Shown in pieces: positions 42,305-50,576 of a stretch of 64,000 bases of DNA. This stretch comes from Nonomuraea sediminis (GTDB lineage Bacteria; Actinomycetota; Actinomycetes; Streptosporangiales; Streptosporangiaceae). The stretch spans positions 186,001-250,000 of the forward strand of contig NZ_JAHDTI010000007.1 of the NCBI RefSeq assembly GCF_018531495.1, in the 5' to 3' direction. The notes under the pieces were generated by a model. That model made no database searches. It was not told the origin of the DNA and saw only the letters and a list, made by a program, of their open reading frames with translations. Within the stretch, counting starts at the first letter, position 1. The number at the start of each line of letters is the position of its first letter. The position numbers and the translations under genes are program-made.

Positions 42305-42494
42305 CACCCGACTCGGGCGTTCACGAGGAGCCGGGCAGGCCATCGTCAACGCCTCCCCTAAGGGACCGTGGCCTGAATAACTGGCACCACCCTGTCGCCA
42401 CAGTGCGCCCGCTTCTCATCAACACAGAGCACGCACGGGAACGCGACCCTGCGGAAGATGGGCATGTAGCTGATACCTGAAATCGCGGACGGGT
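42305..42494. other. Intergenic stretch without recognised gene
   Basis: Between the methyltransferase stop and the terminator hairpin I see no open frame with a Shine-Dalgarno site and no tRNA fold. The base composition is lower in GC than the neighbours. It may be relic sequence. Confidence 0.4.
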
Positions 42495-42524
42495 GCCGCC
42501 GAGTTGAACCCTCGGCGGCTTTCC
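42495..42524 (+). terminator. Rho-independent-like terminator
   Basis: GCCGCCGAG (42495-42503) pairs perfectly with CTCGGCGGC (42511-42519) around a 7-nt loop, followed by TTTCCT. It could end the plus-strand methyltransferase transcript and also lies downstream of the minus-strand IF-1 gene. Confidence 0.7.
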
Positions 42525-42557
42525 TCGTGTCATGCCGTACAAGAGCAAGACAAATGG

Positions 42558-42782
42558 CTACGTCCTGTATCGGAAGAGGATCCGGCCGCGGGTGAGGTCG
42601 TACGGGCTGATCTCCACGAGGACCCGGTCATACGGCAGGATCTTGATGTAGTTCTTGCGTATCTTCCCGCTGATGTGGGCAAGCACCTTGTGCCCGTTCT
42701 CGAGCTCTACTCTGAAAGTGGCGTTGCGAAGGCATTCGACGACGGTGCCTTCGACTTCGATGCCGCCTGCTGTTCTTGGCAT
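42558..42782 (-). CDS. infA: Translation initiation factor IF-1, stand-alone paralogue
   Basis: A 74-residue S1/OB-fold protein with the IF-1 signature: VEGTVVECLRNATFRVELEN, GHKVLAHISGKIRKNYIKIL and PYDLTRGRILFRYR. The N-terminus MPRTAGGIEVEG differs from the canonical MAKKDG start. The canonical actinomycete infA lies in the ribosomal protein operon near map and rpmJ; none of these genes is here, so this is probably a second, divergent copy. It could act on special mRNAs or be a relic. GGAG lies 12 nt before ATG 42780-42782. It follows a broken acetyltransferase on the same strand by 38 bp. Confidence 0.93.
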   Translation of the reverse strand: MPRTAGGIEVEGTVVECLRNATFRVELENGHKVLAHISGKIRKNYIKILPYDRVLVEISPYDLTRGRILFRYRT

Positions 42783-42820
42783 GTTTCTCGCGATTCTCCG
42801 ATCGGTGATTGTGAGGGCGC

Positions 42821-43618
42821 TCAGCGGAGCACCAATTCCAGGTTGCTGCTCGCACGCCGCGCACCGGCGCCCTCGAACAGCGCCATGGCCGCCTCGTTGG
42901 ACTCGTTCACTTCGGCCGATGCCGTTTCGGTCCCGCAGCGGTGCAAGGAACCCAGCACGTGGGCGAGCAGCGCCCGGGCGATACCGCGGCGTTGCTGGTC
43001 TGACCGGACCGCGATCAGCCCGATCCGTGGTTGCCGGGTCACCGCCGCGAGCCGTACCAATCCCACGTACGCGCCGGACTGCGTCGCCACCGCGTACTTC
43101 GACGGATCCAGCACGGTATCGCCGGTCGGGCGGGGCAGCACCTCGGCCGGCATTTCCTGCCAGCCGACGGCGGCCTCGACCTCGTCGCGAATCGCGCGAT
43201 CCAACACGCGCAGAGGGCCCTCCTCCGCCTCGCCGACGGGCACAATCGTCACGCCCGACGGCGGCAGCGCGGAGCCGAGCCCCGTGATCCGCGGGTCGGT
43301 GGGCACGAGGTACTCCCACTCGCGGCGCCGGGTCGTGAAGCCGGCTCGCTTCTAGTTGGAGGTCAGGTCGAGGTCAACCTCGTCGACCACCGTGTACACC
43401 GGCCTCGGGAGGTCCGCCAGGATGGCCCCGGCGAGCCGGTCGAAGACCGCGTCGTGCCACGCGTCGATGCTGAGGAAGATCCGCCCCTCGGGCCTGCGCG
43501 AAGTGTGGCCGCGGCCGACCACCCGGTCGTCCTCCAGAGCGTGCCACTGGTTCTCCGCGACCCGCGTGATCGTTACGGCATGCTCGTCCATGCCCGGAGT
43601 GAGATGCACAGAGTTCAT
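42821..43618 (-). pseudogene. GNAT acetyltransferase gene interrupted by one in-frame TAG
   Basis: The frame from ATG 43616-43618 encodes MNSVHLTPGMDEHAVTITRV through VYTVVDEVDLDLTSN and meets TAG at 43352-43354. The same frame continues without further stops as KRAGFTTRRREWEYLVPTDP, then PRIGLIAVRSDQQRRGIARA (acetyl-CoA loop) to the end at 42821. Read as one protein this is a normal 264-residue acetyltransferase with Trp expected at the stop (TGG to TAG is one change). A GTG at 43306 could restart the C-terminal 161 residues. The upstream site GAAAGG is intact, so the decay looks recent, unless the codon is read through. Confidence 0.8.
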
Positions 43619-43666
43619 AGGTTGTCGCCTTTCGGGATTGCCTGGTCGAGGCGCTCCCGGCGACAC

Positions 43667-43726
43667 CTACGTCAATCGCCCGACCGTGATGACGAGGGGG
43701 AGCACCCACATCGATACAGCGTTCAT
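43667..43726 (-). CDS. 19-residue hydrophobic small ORF with strong ribosome site
   Basis: ATG 43724-43726 opens MNAVSMWVLPLVITVGRLT and stops at TAG 43667-43669. AGGAGGTGAG lies 5-14 nt before the start, one of the best ribosome sites in the window. The product would be one short membrane helix. It precedes the acetyltransferase by 48 bp on the same strand and could be a leader peptide, a small membrane protein or the relic of a longer gene. Too short for the usual gene callers; translation is unproven. Confidence 0.45.
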   Translation of the reverse strand: MNAVSMWVLPLVITVGRLT

Positions 43727-43914
43727 GGGTCTCACCTCCTAGCGGCCTGTCACGGTCTCCGGCACGGTATCAGCCCCAATATCGTTCCGACCAACCATTT
43801 TCCCGGCGGGCACGCTGAGCTGGGGAAGGGCATCGCGACCTGCCCTGCGGGGCGCCGCGACGGCGAGGATGCTGTGATGGCGTGCGACAAAGATGATGCG
43901 GTGAGGAGGACCGA

Positions 43915-45324
43915 ATGACTCAGGCGGTCGGCGTAGACGGCGGGACGGGTGCCGAGGCTGTGGGCGGCGATTGGCGGGTGGCGGTCGAGCCGGGTGATGA
44001 CGTCGTCGCCAAGGCTGCGTCGGTACGGCCGAGTGGGCGGCAGCTGGCCTGGCTGGCGCTGGAGCGGACCGCGTTCCTGCACTTCGGCGTCAACACCTTC
44101 ACCGGCCAGGAGTGGGGCTACGGTGACGAGGACCCCGAGCTGTTCCAGCCGGAGGACCTCGACACCGACCAGTGGGCCCGCGAGCTGAGCGCGGCCGGGT
44201 TCCGGCTGGCGATCCTCACGGTCAAGCACCACGACGGCTTCGTCCTGTACCCGTCGAAGCTCACCACCCACACGGTCGCCTCCTCGACGTGGCGAGCCGG
44301 ACAGGGCGACGTCCTCAGGGACTTCGTCACGTCGATGCGCGCGCACGGCCTCAAGGTGGGCCTCTACCTCTCCCCGGCGGACGAGCACGAGCCCACCTAC
44401 GCCAACGGCAGCCAACGCCGGCCCCGCGAGATCGGCGACCTGACCCTCCCCGCCACCGACTACGGCGCCTTCATGCTGGGCCAGCTGCACGAGGTCCTCA
44501 CCGGGTACGGTCCCATCGACGAGATCTGGTTCGACGGCTCGCTGGGGCGCATCCCCGACGACCGCGCCGAGCACTACGACTTCGACAGCTGGTACACCCT
44601 GATCAGGACCCTCTCGCCGGACACCGTGATCGCCAACTGCGGCCCCGACGTCCGCTGGGTGGGCAACGAGACCGGCCTGGCGCGTGAGGACGAGTGGAAC
44701 GTCGTCCCCGTGCGGATCGACCGCGAGCGCGTCGACGTGCTGCCGACGTATGACGCCCCCGACCTGGGCGGCCGCCCGGCCCTGGAGAACACCACGCAGG
44801 CTTGGCTGCAGTGGTGGCCGGCCGAGGTCGACGTGAGCATCCGTCCCGGATGGTTCTTCCACGACGACGAGCGACCCAAGGCGCCCGACGAGCTGATGGC
44901 GATCTATGGTGAGTCCGTGGGCAGGGGCGCGGTGCTGCTGCTCAACATCCCGCCCGACCGCCGTGGCCACCTGCCCGCCGAGGACGTCGCGGTCCTGCGT
45001 GAGTGGGCGTCCATGATCGAACGCGACTGGGAACGCCCGCTGCCCGCCAGGCGCGACGGTGAGGTGCTGGAGTTCGACGAGCCCGCCGAGGTCGCCCGCC
45101 TGGCCCTGGCCGAGGACCTGCGCCACGGCCAGCTCATCGAGGAGGTGGTCGTCGAGGCGGAGCAGGAGGACGGCTGGCGGCGGATCGCCGGGTGCGGGAC
45201 TGTCGGCGCCAAGCGCCTCATCACGCTCCCCGCCCCCGTGACGGCCCGCCGCTTCCGCGTGCGGGTCCTCCGCGCACGCGCCACCCCCCACCTCACGACG
45301 ATCGATTTGTACGGCAACGCCTGA
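43915..45324 (+). CDS. Alpha-L-fucosidase (GH29)
   Basis: A 469-residue glycosidase. GH29 signatures are FLHFGVNTFTGQEWGYGDED, LAILTVKHHDGFVLYPSK, the subsite HGLKVGLYLSPADEHEP and the nucleophile Asp in IDEIWFDGSLG. The C-terminal part includes GAVLLLNIPPDRRG and a small beta domain, as in fucosidases. There is no signal peptide, so it acts on imported oligosaccharides. GAGGAGGA precedes ATG 43915. It lies directly before the LacI gene and ABC importer, so fucosylated oligosaccharides are the likely substrates of the locus. Confidence 0.9.
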   Translation: MTQAVGVDGGTGAEAVGGDWRVAVEPGDDVVAKAASVRPSGRQLAWLALERTAFLHFGVNTFTGQEWGYGDEDPELFQPEDLDTDQWARELSAAGFRLAILTVKHHDGFVLYPSKLTTHTVASSTWRAGQGDVLRDFVTSMRAHGLKVGLYLSPADEHEPTYANGSQRRPREIGDLTLPATDYGAFMLGQLHEVLTGYGPIDEIWFDGSLGRIPDDRAEHYDFDSWYTLIRTLSPDTVIANCGPDVRWVGNETGLAREDEWNVVPVRIDRERVDVLPTYDAPDLGGRPALENTTQAWLQWWPAEVDVSIRPGWFFHDDERPKAPDELMAIYGESVGRGAVLLLNIPPDRRGHLPAEDVAVLREWASMIERDWERPLPARRDGEVLEFDEPAEVARLALAEDLRHGQLIEEVVVEAEQEDGWRRIAGCGTVGAKRLITLPAPVTARRFRVRVLRARATPHLTTIDLYGNA

Positions 45325-45373
45325 TTCATCCCGGTTTACCGGTTTATTTAGGAACAAAGTTTGGGCGAACCCA

Positions 45374-45416
45374 TTGACGCGCCCCGAGCGCTGCCATTAC
45401 TAAATGCATTTAGTAA
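45374..45416 (+). promoter_or_regulatory. Promoter with 20-bp LacI operator
   Basis: TTGACG (45374-45379), 17 bp and TTACTA (45397-45402) make a promoter. The perfect palindrome TTACTAAATGCATTTAGTAA (45397-45416) covers the -10 and the start point. Its 20-bp centre-symmetric form is typical of LacI/GalR sites, so the LacI gene just downstream is autoregulated with the ABC genes. Confidence 0.85.
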
Positions 45417-45432
45417 CGCTGAGGAGGCAAGA

Positions 45433-46452
45433 GTGGACGGCCCGACCATCGCCGACGTGGCCCGCCTGGCCGGTGTGTCGAAGGGCGCGGTATCCCTGGC
45501 GCTCAACGACAAGCCGGGCGTCAGCGAGGAAACTCGCCAGCGGATCAAGCAGGCGGCCAAGGACCTCAACTGGCGCCCGAGCATCCACGCCCGCGCCATG
45601 CTCCGCTCCCGAGCCTTCGCCGTCGGCCTGGTCCTCGCGCGCGACCCGCGCCACCTGGCCCTCGACCCGTTCTTCGCCGGTTTCCTCGGCGGCGTCGAGA
45701 CCGTGCTTGCGGGCAGCGGCTCGGTGCTCGTGCTCCAGGTGGTCGGCAGGGACGAGCGGGCGGAGGCAGAGAGCTACCGCCGCCTGGCCACCGAGCGCCG
45801 CATCGATGGCGCGTTCCTGCTCGACATCCGCCGCGACGACGGCCGGCTCCCGCTGATGACGGAGCTCGGCCTGACCGCCGTGGCCATCGGCCCTGTCACC
45901 GCGGACTACGGCGCCACCCCGGCCGTGGGCATCCGCGACGGCGACGGCATCACGGCCGCCGTCGACCATCTGGTGCAGCTGGGCCATCGCAGGATCGCCT
46001 TCGTCGAAGGGGATCCTGCCTACCTGCACTCCACCTCCCGCCTCGACGCGTGGCGGCAGGCCATGCGTGGTCACGGGCTGCATGCCGTACTGCATGAAGT
46101 GGGTTACTTCACCGGAGACGGCGGGGCGGCGGCGACGCGGCGGCTGCTCGCGCGGGAGCAGCACGGGCCGACCGCGATCGTTTACGCCAGCGACCTGATG
46201 GCCGTCGCCGGGATGTCCGTGGCGCGGGAGGCAGGGCTGCGGTTGCCGGAGGACCTGTCGGTGACAGGGTTCGACGACAACCCGGAGGCCGCGCATCTGC
46301 ATCCCGCGCTCACCACTGTCCACCAGGATCCCGTCTCCGTCGGGGCGGCGGCCGCCGAGCTGCTGCTGGCCCTCATCGACGGCCGGGACGGCCGGCCGGA
46401 CACGGTCGCGCCCCGGCTGATCACCCGCGCTTCAACCTCGCCCCTTTCCTGA
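45433..46452 (+). CDS. LacI family repressor of the glycan locus
   Basis: A 339-residue repressor. The N-terminal HTH and hinge helix are PTIADVARLAGVSKGAVSLA, LNDKPGVSEETRQRI and DLNWRPSIHARAM. The periplasmic-binding-like domain includes GHRRIAFVEGDP and the closing LSVTGFDDNPEAAHLHPALT. I start at GTG 45433 because GAGGAGG lies 5 nt upstream; a TTG at 45361 is too early. It sits before the ABC importer with a 31-bp gap. Its inducer is likely a sugar taken up by that importer. Confidence 0.93.
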   Translation: MDGPTIADVARLAGVSKGAVSLALNDKPGVSEETRQRIKQAAKDLNWRPSIHARAMLRSRAFAVGLVLARDPRHLALDPFFAGFLGGVETVLAGSGSVLVLQVVGRDERAEAESYRRLATERRIDGAFLLDIRRDDGRLPLMTELGLTAVAIGPVTADYGATPAVGIRDGDGITAAVDHLVQLGHRRIAFVEGDPAYLHSTSRLDAWRQAMRGHGLHAVLHEVGYFTGDGGAAATRRLLAREQHGPTAIVYASDLMAVAGMSVAREAGLRLPEDLSVTGFDDNPEAAHLHPALTTVHQDPVSVGAAAAELLLALIDGRDGRPDTVAPRLITRASTSPLS

Positions 46453-46483
46453 CCCCCCACCCCCCACCGATAAGGAACGCGCC

Positions 46484-47983
46484 ATGTCCTCATCACCTCT
46501 ATCTCGTCGTGCCCTTTTCCGGGGCGCCGCCGGTGTCGGCGGGTTGCTCGCGCTCGGCGCCTGCTCCACCACCAAGAGCCCGGGCGCCAAGAGCGCGGCC
46601 AAGGTCGTCGACGTGACTCACTGGGACCAGCTGGTCAGCCAGGAGCCGTGGGTCAAGAAGGAGATCGAGCTCTTCCAGGCGGCCCACCCGAGCGTCGCGA
46701 TCAAGCGCACCCAGCAGGCCAGCGGTGACCTGGAGAAGCTGCTCGACCTGGCCTGGCGCGGCGGCAGCGCGCCCGACATCTTCAAGGTGCCCAGCGACAA
46801 GCTGGACGACTACGTGGCCGACGGGCGGGTGCTCGACCTGAGCAAGTACGCCACCGCCGACTGGCAGAAGACGTTCCCGCCGTACTCCTTCGTCGAGGGG
46901 ATCAACACCTTCGGCGGCAAGATCTACAGCTCTCCCTTCGAGGGCGACGCGCCCTGGGTGCAGCTGTACATCAACAACAAGGTCTTCAAGGACGCCGGGC
47001 TGGTCGAGGCCGACGGCAACGTGAAGATCCCGAAGACCTGGGAAGAGGTCACGCTGTTCGCCGAGCAGATCACCAAGAAGGGCAACGGCAGCGTGCACGG
47101 CATCGGCTTCGGGAACAGCGCCTTCGCGATCATCCCGTGGTGGGTGGAGCTGTTCACCGCGGGCGCGGGCTTCCCCGGCTCGATGCCGCCCGGCTTCCCC
47201 GGTGGCCTCGACCCGCGCACCGGCAAGTTCACCCGCACCACCGAGCGGGCGGTCAGCGACTTCCTCACGCTCTTCCTGGAGTGGAAGAGCAAGGGGTTCA
47301 TCACGCCGAACGCGCTCAGCATGGACGACGAGATCTCCCGGCAGCAGTTCGCGCGCGGCAAGTTCGGCATGATCGTGGGCGGCGTGTGGAACCAGCCGGG
47401 CTGGAGCGAGCTGGGCTTCACCGACTACTCGGTGACCACCCTGATCACCGCGGACGGGCAGCCGAAGAGCTTCTTCTACTACGGGCCCGGCAAGTACAAC
47501 CTGGCGATCTCGGCCACCGCCAAGCACCCGGACGAGGCCTGGGAGTGGTTCAAGTGGTGGAACGGCCCCGAGGCGGGAGCCAGGTACGTGCAGGAGCTGA
47601 AGGGCGGCGTCTCGATCCATCCCGAGGCCAACGACCCGAGCAAGGTGGACTTCGCGCCGTTCGCCGCCTTCGTGGGGATGACCAAGCTCAGCCTGGCCGG
47701 CCCGAACCCGGCGCTGCGTAACCCGGCGACCGGCAACGTGGTCGTCAAGAAGATCACCCCCGACTTCGACTCCATCTGCACCGGCCTGTTCACCGGGCAG
47801 ATCAAGGACATCGGCGCGGCGCTGTCCCAACTGCAGGAGCAGCAGGAAAAGGCGTTCAACGACGCGCTGGCCAAGGCGGCGGCCAAGGGGCACAAGGCGA
47901 CGATCGCCGACTACACGTTCACCGACTGGGATCTCACCAAACCGTATAAGTGGGACATCCCTCAGTACATCACCACGAAATGA
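46484..47983 (+). CDS. ABC sugar transporter, solute-binding lipoprotein
   Basis: A 499-residue extracellular binding protein. The N-terminus SRRALFRGAAGVGGLLALGA plus Cys carries twin Arg and a lipobox (LGAC), so it is a lipoprotein with possible Tat export. The mature part has the family-1 solute-binding pattern: VVDVTHWDQLV, GGSAPDIFKVPSDKLDDYV, VQLYINNKVFKDAGL and IPKTWEEVTLFAEQITKKG. It captures an oligosaccharide outside the cell and delivers it to the two permeases that follow. Its stop overlaps the first permease start (ATGA at 47980). Confidence 0.93.
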   Translation: MSSSPLSRRALFRGAAGVGGLLALGACSTTKSPGAKSAAKVVDVTHWDQLVSQEPWVKKEIELFQAAHPSVAIKRTQQASGDLEKLLDLAWRGGSAPDIFKVPSDKLDDYVADGRVLDLSKYATADWQKTFPPYSFVEGINTFGGKIYSSPFEGDAPWVQLYINNKVFKDAGLVEADGNVKIPKTWEEVTLFAEQITKKGNGSVHGIGFGNSAFAIIPWWVELFTAGAGFPGSMPPGFPGGLDPRTGKFTRTTERAVSDFLTLFLEWKSKGFITPNALSMDDEISRQQFARGKFGMIVGGVWNQPGWSELGFTDYSVTTLITADGQPKSFFYYGPGKYNLAISATAKHPDEAWEWFKWWNGPEAGARYVQELKGGVSIHPEANDPSKVDFAPFAAFVGMTKLSLAGPNPALRNPATGNVVVKKITPDFDSICTGLFTGQIKDIGAALSQLQEQQEKAFNDALAKAAAKGHKATIADYTFTDWDLTKPYKWDIPQYITTK

Positions 47984-48966
47984 CGGCAGAGCTCGCCGGG
48001 GCGGCCACGACCGCCGCCCCGGCCACCCGCAACGGAACGCTCTGGCGCAGGATCCGCGACAACCGCTGGACCTACGCCTACCTGGCGCCCTTCGTGGTGC
48101 TCACCTCGGTGTTCGTCATCTACCCGATCTTCGCCTCGGCCGGTTACACGCTCTACGAGTGGAACGGCCTGGGAGATCCGTCCGACTTCGTCGGGCTGCG
48201 GAACTTCCGCGACGTGATCGGCGACGGCTTCTTCTGGAGCTCATTCAGGCACGCGGCGATGTACACGGTCGTGCTCGTGCCCGTGCAGCTGGTACTCGCG
48301 CTGGCGCTCGCGCTGGTGCTGAACAACCGCAAGCTGCGCGGCTCCACGTTCTACCGGGCGATCTACTTCCTGCCCGCGGTCACCTCGGTGGCCATCGTGG
48401 GCATCGTGCTGAAGCTGATGCTGTCCAACTTCAGCGACGTGATCAGCCAGCCGCTGATCAAGCTGGGGCTGATCGACCAGCCGGTGGACTTCCTCGGCAA
48501 CCCTGACGCCGTGCTCTGGGTGATCATCGTTGTCGGCATCTGGAACACGCTCGGCTACAACATGGTCTACTTCCTGGCCGGGTTGCAGGCGATCCCGAAG
48601 GAGCAGTACGAGGCCGCCCAGATCGACGGCGCAGGGCGGGTCGCCCAGTTCGTCCACGTGACGGTGCCCGGGCTACGCAGCGTCGGCGTGGTCATCGTGT
48701 TCCTCGCCGTCATCGGCAGCCTGCAGGTCTTCGACCTGGTGATGGTGCTGACGGGCGGCGGGCCGTACTTCGCCTCCGAAGTGGTGAACACCTACATCTA
48801 CCACCAGGCCTTCGGCGGCACGATCGGCAGCGGCGCGGGCGGCGAGCCGAACGTCGGCTACGCCTCCGCGGCGTCGTTCTTCTTCGGGCTCATCCTGCTG
48901 GTGCTCACGTTCGGGCAGCTGTGGGCGGTCAGGAAGCTGCGCTCACGGAAGGGGGCGGCGCAGTGA
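47980..48966 (+). CDS. ABC sugar transporter permease 1 (MalF-type)
   Basis: A 328-residue membrane protein with six helices. It shows YAYLAPFVVLTSVFVIYPIF at the N-terminus and the EAA loop EQYEAAQIDGAGRVAQFVHV with the following VPGLRSVG, the contact site for the ATPase. It pairs with the second permease. The start ATG 47980 overlaps the binding-protein stop. No ATP-binding subunit gene is in the locus; actinomycete sugar importers often share one ATPase (MsiK), which explains the gap. Confidence 0.92.
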   Translation: MTAELAGAATTAAPATRNGTLWRRIRDNRWTYAYLAPFVVLTSVFVIYPIFASAGYTLYEWNGLGDPSDFVGLRNFRDVIGDGFFWSSFRHAAMYTVVLVPVQLVLALALALVLNNRKLRGSTFYRAIYFLPAVTSVAIVGIVLKLMLSNFSDVISQPLIKLGLIDQPVDFLGNPDAVLWVIIVVGIWNTLGYNMVYFLAGLQAIPKEQYEAAQIDGAGRVAQFVHVTVPGLRSVGVVIVFLAVIGSLQVFDLVMVLTGGGPYFASEVVNTYIYHQAFGGTIGSGAGGEPNVGYASAASFFFGLILLVLTFGQLWAVRKLRSRKGAAQ

Positions 48967-49778
48967 GGCGCGCGTTCACCCACATCATGCTGCTCGGCTT
49001 CGGCTTCGCCTACGTCTACCCGTTCCTCTGGGCGGTCGGCAGCTCGCTGAAGTCGCCGATCGACTTCCTCGACACCGGGCTCGGGCTCAAGCCGACCACG
49101 TTCATGTGGGACAACTACGTCAAGGCGTGGGAGCAGGCCAGCTTCGGCACGTACTTCCTCAACACGCTGATCATCTCGGTGGCCACTGTCGCGTGCGTGC
49201 TGCTGCTGACCGCGATGGCCGGGTTCGCGCTGGCCCGGCACACCTTCCCTGGCAAGAAGGCGCTGATCGGGGTGGTGCTGGCAACGTTCCTGCTGCCGCA
49301 CGGCTACACGATCATCCCGGTGTTCGACATCGTCAAGGCGCTCGGGCTGCTCGACACGCTCTGGTCGGTGATCCTCGTCCAGGTCGGTGGCGGGCTGGTG
49401 TTCGGGACGTTCATGTTCATGGCCTACTTCCAGACGATGCCCCGCGAGCTGGAGGAGGCCGCGCGGGTGGACGGGGCCGGGTACAACACGCTGTTCTTCC
49501 GGGTGATCCTTCCGCTGTCGCGGCCGATGGCGGCCACGCTCGGGCTGTTCACGTTCATCAGCTCGTGGAACAACTTCTTCCTGCCGCTGGTGTTCACGCT
49601 GGGCAAGCCGGAGCTGCGCACGCTCGGCGTCGGCTTGTACGCCTTCACCAGCCAGACGTCCACGAACTGGACGCTGCTGTGCGCGGGCGCGATCATCTCG
49701 CTGGCGCCGATCGTGGTCGTCTTCGTCGTCGCCCAGCGCTACGTGGTCGACGCCATCGCCGGGGCCGTGAAGGCCTGA
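48963..49778 (+). CDS. ABC sugar transporter permease 2 (MalG-type)
   Basis: A 271-residue membrane protein with six helices: GFGFAYVYPFLWAVGSSLKS at the start and the EAA loop ELEEAARVDGAGYNTLFFRV with ILPLSRPMAA. It forms the channel with permease 1. The start is GTG 48963, overlapping the stop of permease 1 by 4 nt. Its end is 9 bp before the EEP gene, so the operon continues into the enzymes. Confidence 0.92.
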   Translation: MRRAFTHIMLLGFGFAYVYPFLWAVGSSLKSPIDFLDTGLGLKPTTFMWDNYVKAWEQASFGTYFLNTLIISVATVACVLLLTAMAGFALARHTFPGKKALIGVVLATFLLPHGYTIIPVFDIVKALGLLDTLWSVILVQVGGGLVFGTFMFMAYFQTMPRELEEAARVDGAGYNTLFFRVILPLSRPMAATLGLFTFISSWNNFFLPLVFTLGKPELRTLGVGLYAFTSQTSTNWTLLCAGAIISLAPIVVVFVVAQRYVVDAIAGAVKA

Positions 49779-49787
49779 TGGACGACC

Positions 49788-50576
49788 ATGCGGCTGCGGA
49801 TCATGACCTGGAACATCCTCGACGGCGGCCGGCCGGGCGTCGCCGCGCTGATCGCCGCCGTCCGCGCGGACGTGGTCGTCACGATCGAGACGTACGGCAT
49901 GGCCGCCGAGATCGGGGCCGCGTACGGCCACCAGGGAGTGGCGATCACCCGCAGGCCGCCGGGCGAGGGCGACAACCTCTGGCTGTTCAGCCGGTATCCG
50001 GTCGCCGAGGTCTATCCCGAGCCGACAGGGGAGCACCTGTCGTCGTTCAACGCCGGAGGCGTGCGGCTCGACCTGGGCGGTGGGCGGGAGCTGGACGTCT
50101 TCCCCGTATGGCTGCACCACCTCGGCGACCTGGTGGGAGAGCTGGAGCGGGGCAGGCGGGAGGGCCTCGATGCGCTCGACCACACCCGGCACCTACAGGT
50201 CAAAGCCCTTCTCCACGACTACGTCGCCACTAATGGCAGCCCGGATCGGCCCGCGATCCTGGCCGGCGACTTCAACACGGTCTCCCACCTGGACTGGGGT
50301 GACGTGGTCGAGGGAAGGGTGACCAGAGAAGTGCAGCAGGCGGGGTTCCATGACGTCTACCGGTCGCTGCGGCCGGATGTGCGCACCGACCCCGGCGGAT
50401 CATGGGATGTGCTCAAGCGGTTCGATGGGGCTTACCGCATCGACTACCTCTTCACCCGCGGCGCGATCGATCCCGTCGCGACCTGGATGCTGGGGGAGCG
50501 CGCCCCCGGCGATCCGCCGCAGGACTTCTTCTCCGACCACGCAGCGCTCATCGCCGATCTGAGGATCCCTTCATGA
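49788..50576 (+). CDS. Endonuclease/exonuclease/phosphatase (EEP) family phosphoesterase
   Basis: A 262-residue EEP enzyme. The motifs are LRIMTWNILDGG (Asn), VDVVVTIETYG (Glu), DRPAILAGDFNTVSHLDW (Asp and Asn) and the late DHAALIADL (Asp-His), so the metal site is complete. There is no signal peptide. EEP members cleave phosphodiesters or phosphomonoesters in nucleic acids, sphingomyelin or sugar phosphates. Its position between sugar permeases and a hexosaminidase suggests a phosphorylated glycan or glycolipid head group. It overlaps the GH20 start by 4 nt (ATGA). Confidence 0.85.
   Translation: MRLRIMTWNILDGGRPGVAALIAAVRADVVVTIETYGMAAEIGAAYGHQGVAITRRPPGEGDNLWLFSRYPVAEVYPEPTGEHLSSFNAGGVRLDLGGGRELDVFPVWLHHLGDLVGELERGRREGLDALDHTRHLQVKALLHDYVATNGSPDRPAILAGDFNTVSHLDWGDVVEGRVTREVQQAGFHDVYRSLRPDVRTDPGGSWDVLKRFDGAYRIDYLFTRGAIDPVATWMLGERAPGDPPQDFFSDHAALIADLRIPS

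Noticed and set aside
42491..42524. tRNA-like element with a GTTGAACCC-like loop
   Set aside because: Only one hairpin can be folded; there is no acceptor stem, anticodon arm or D arm.
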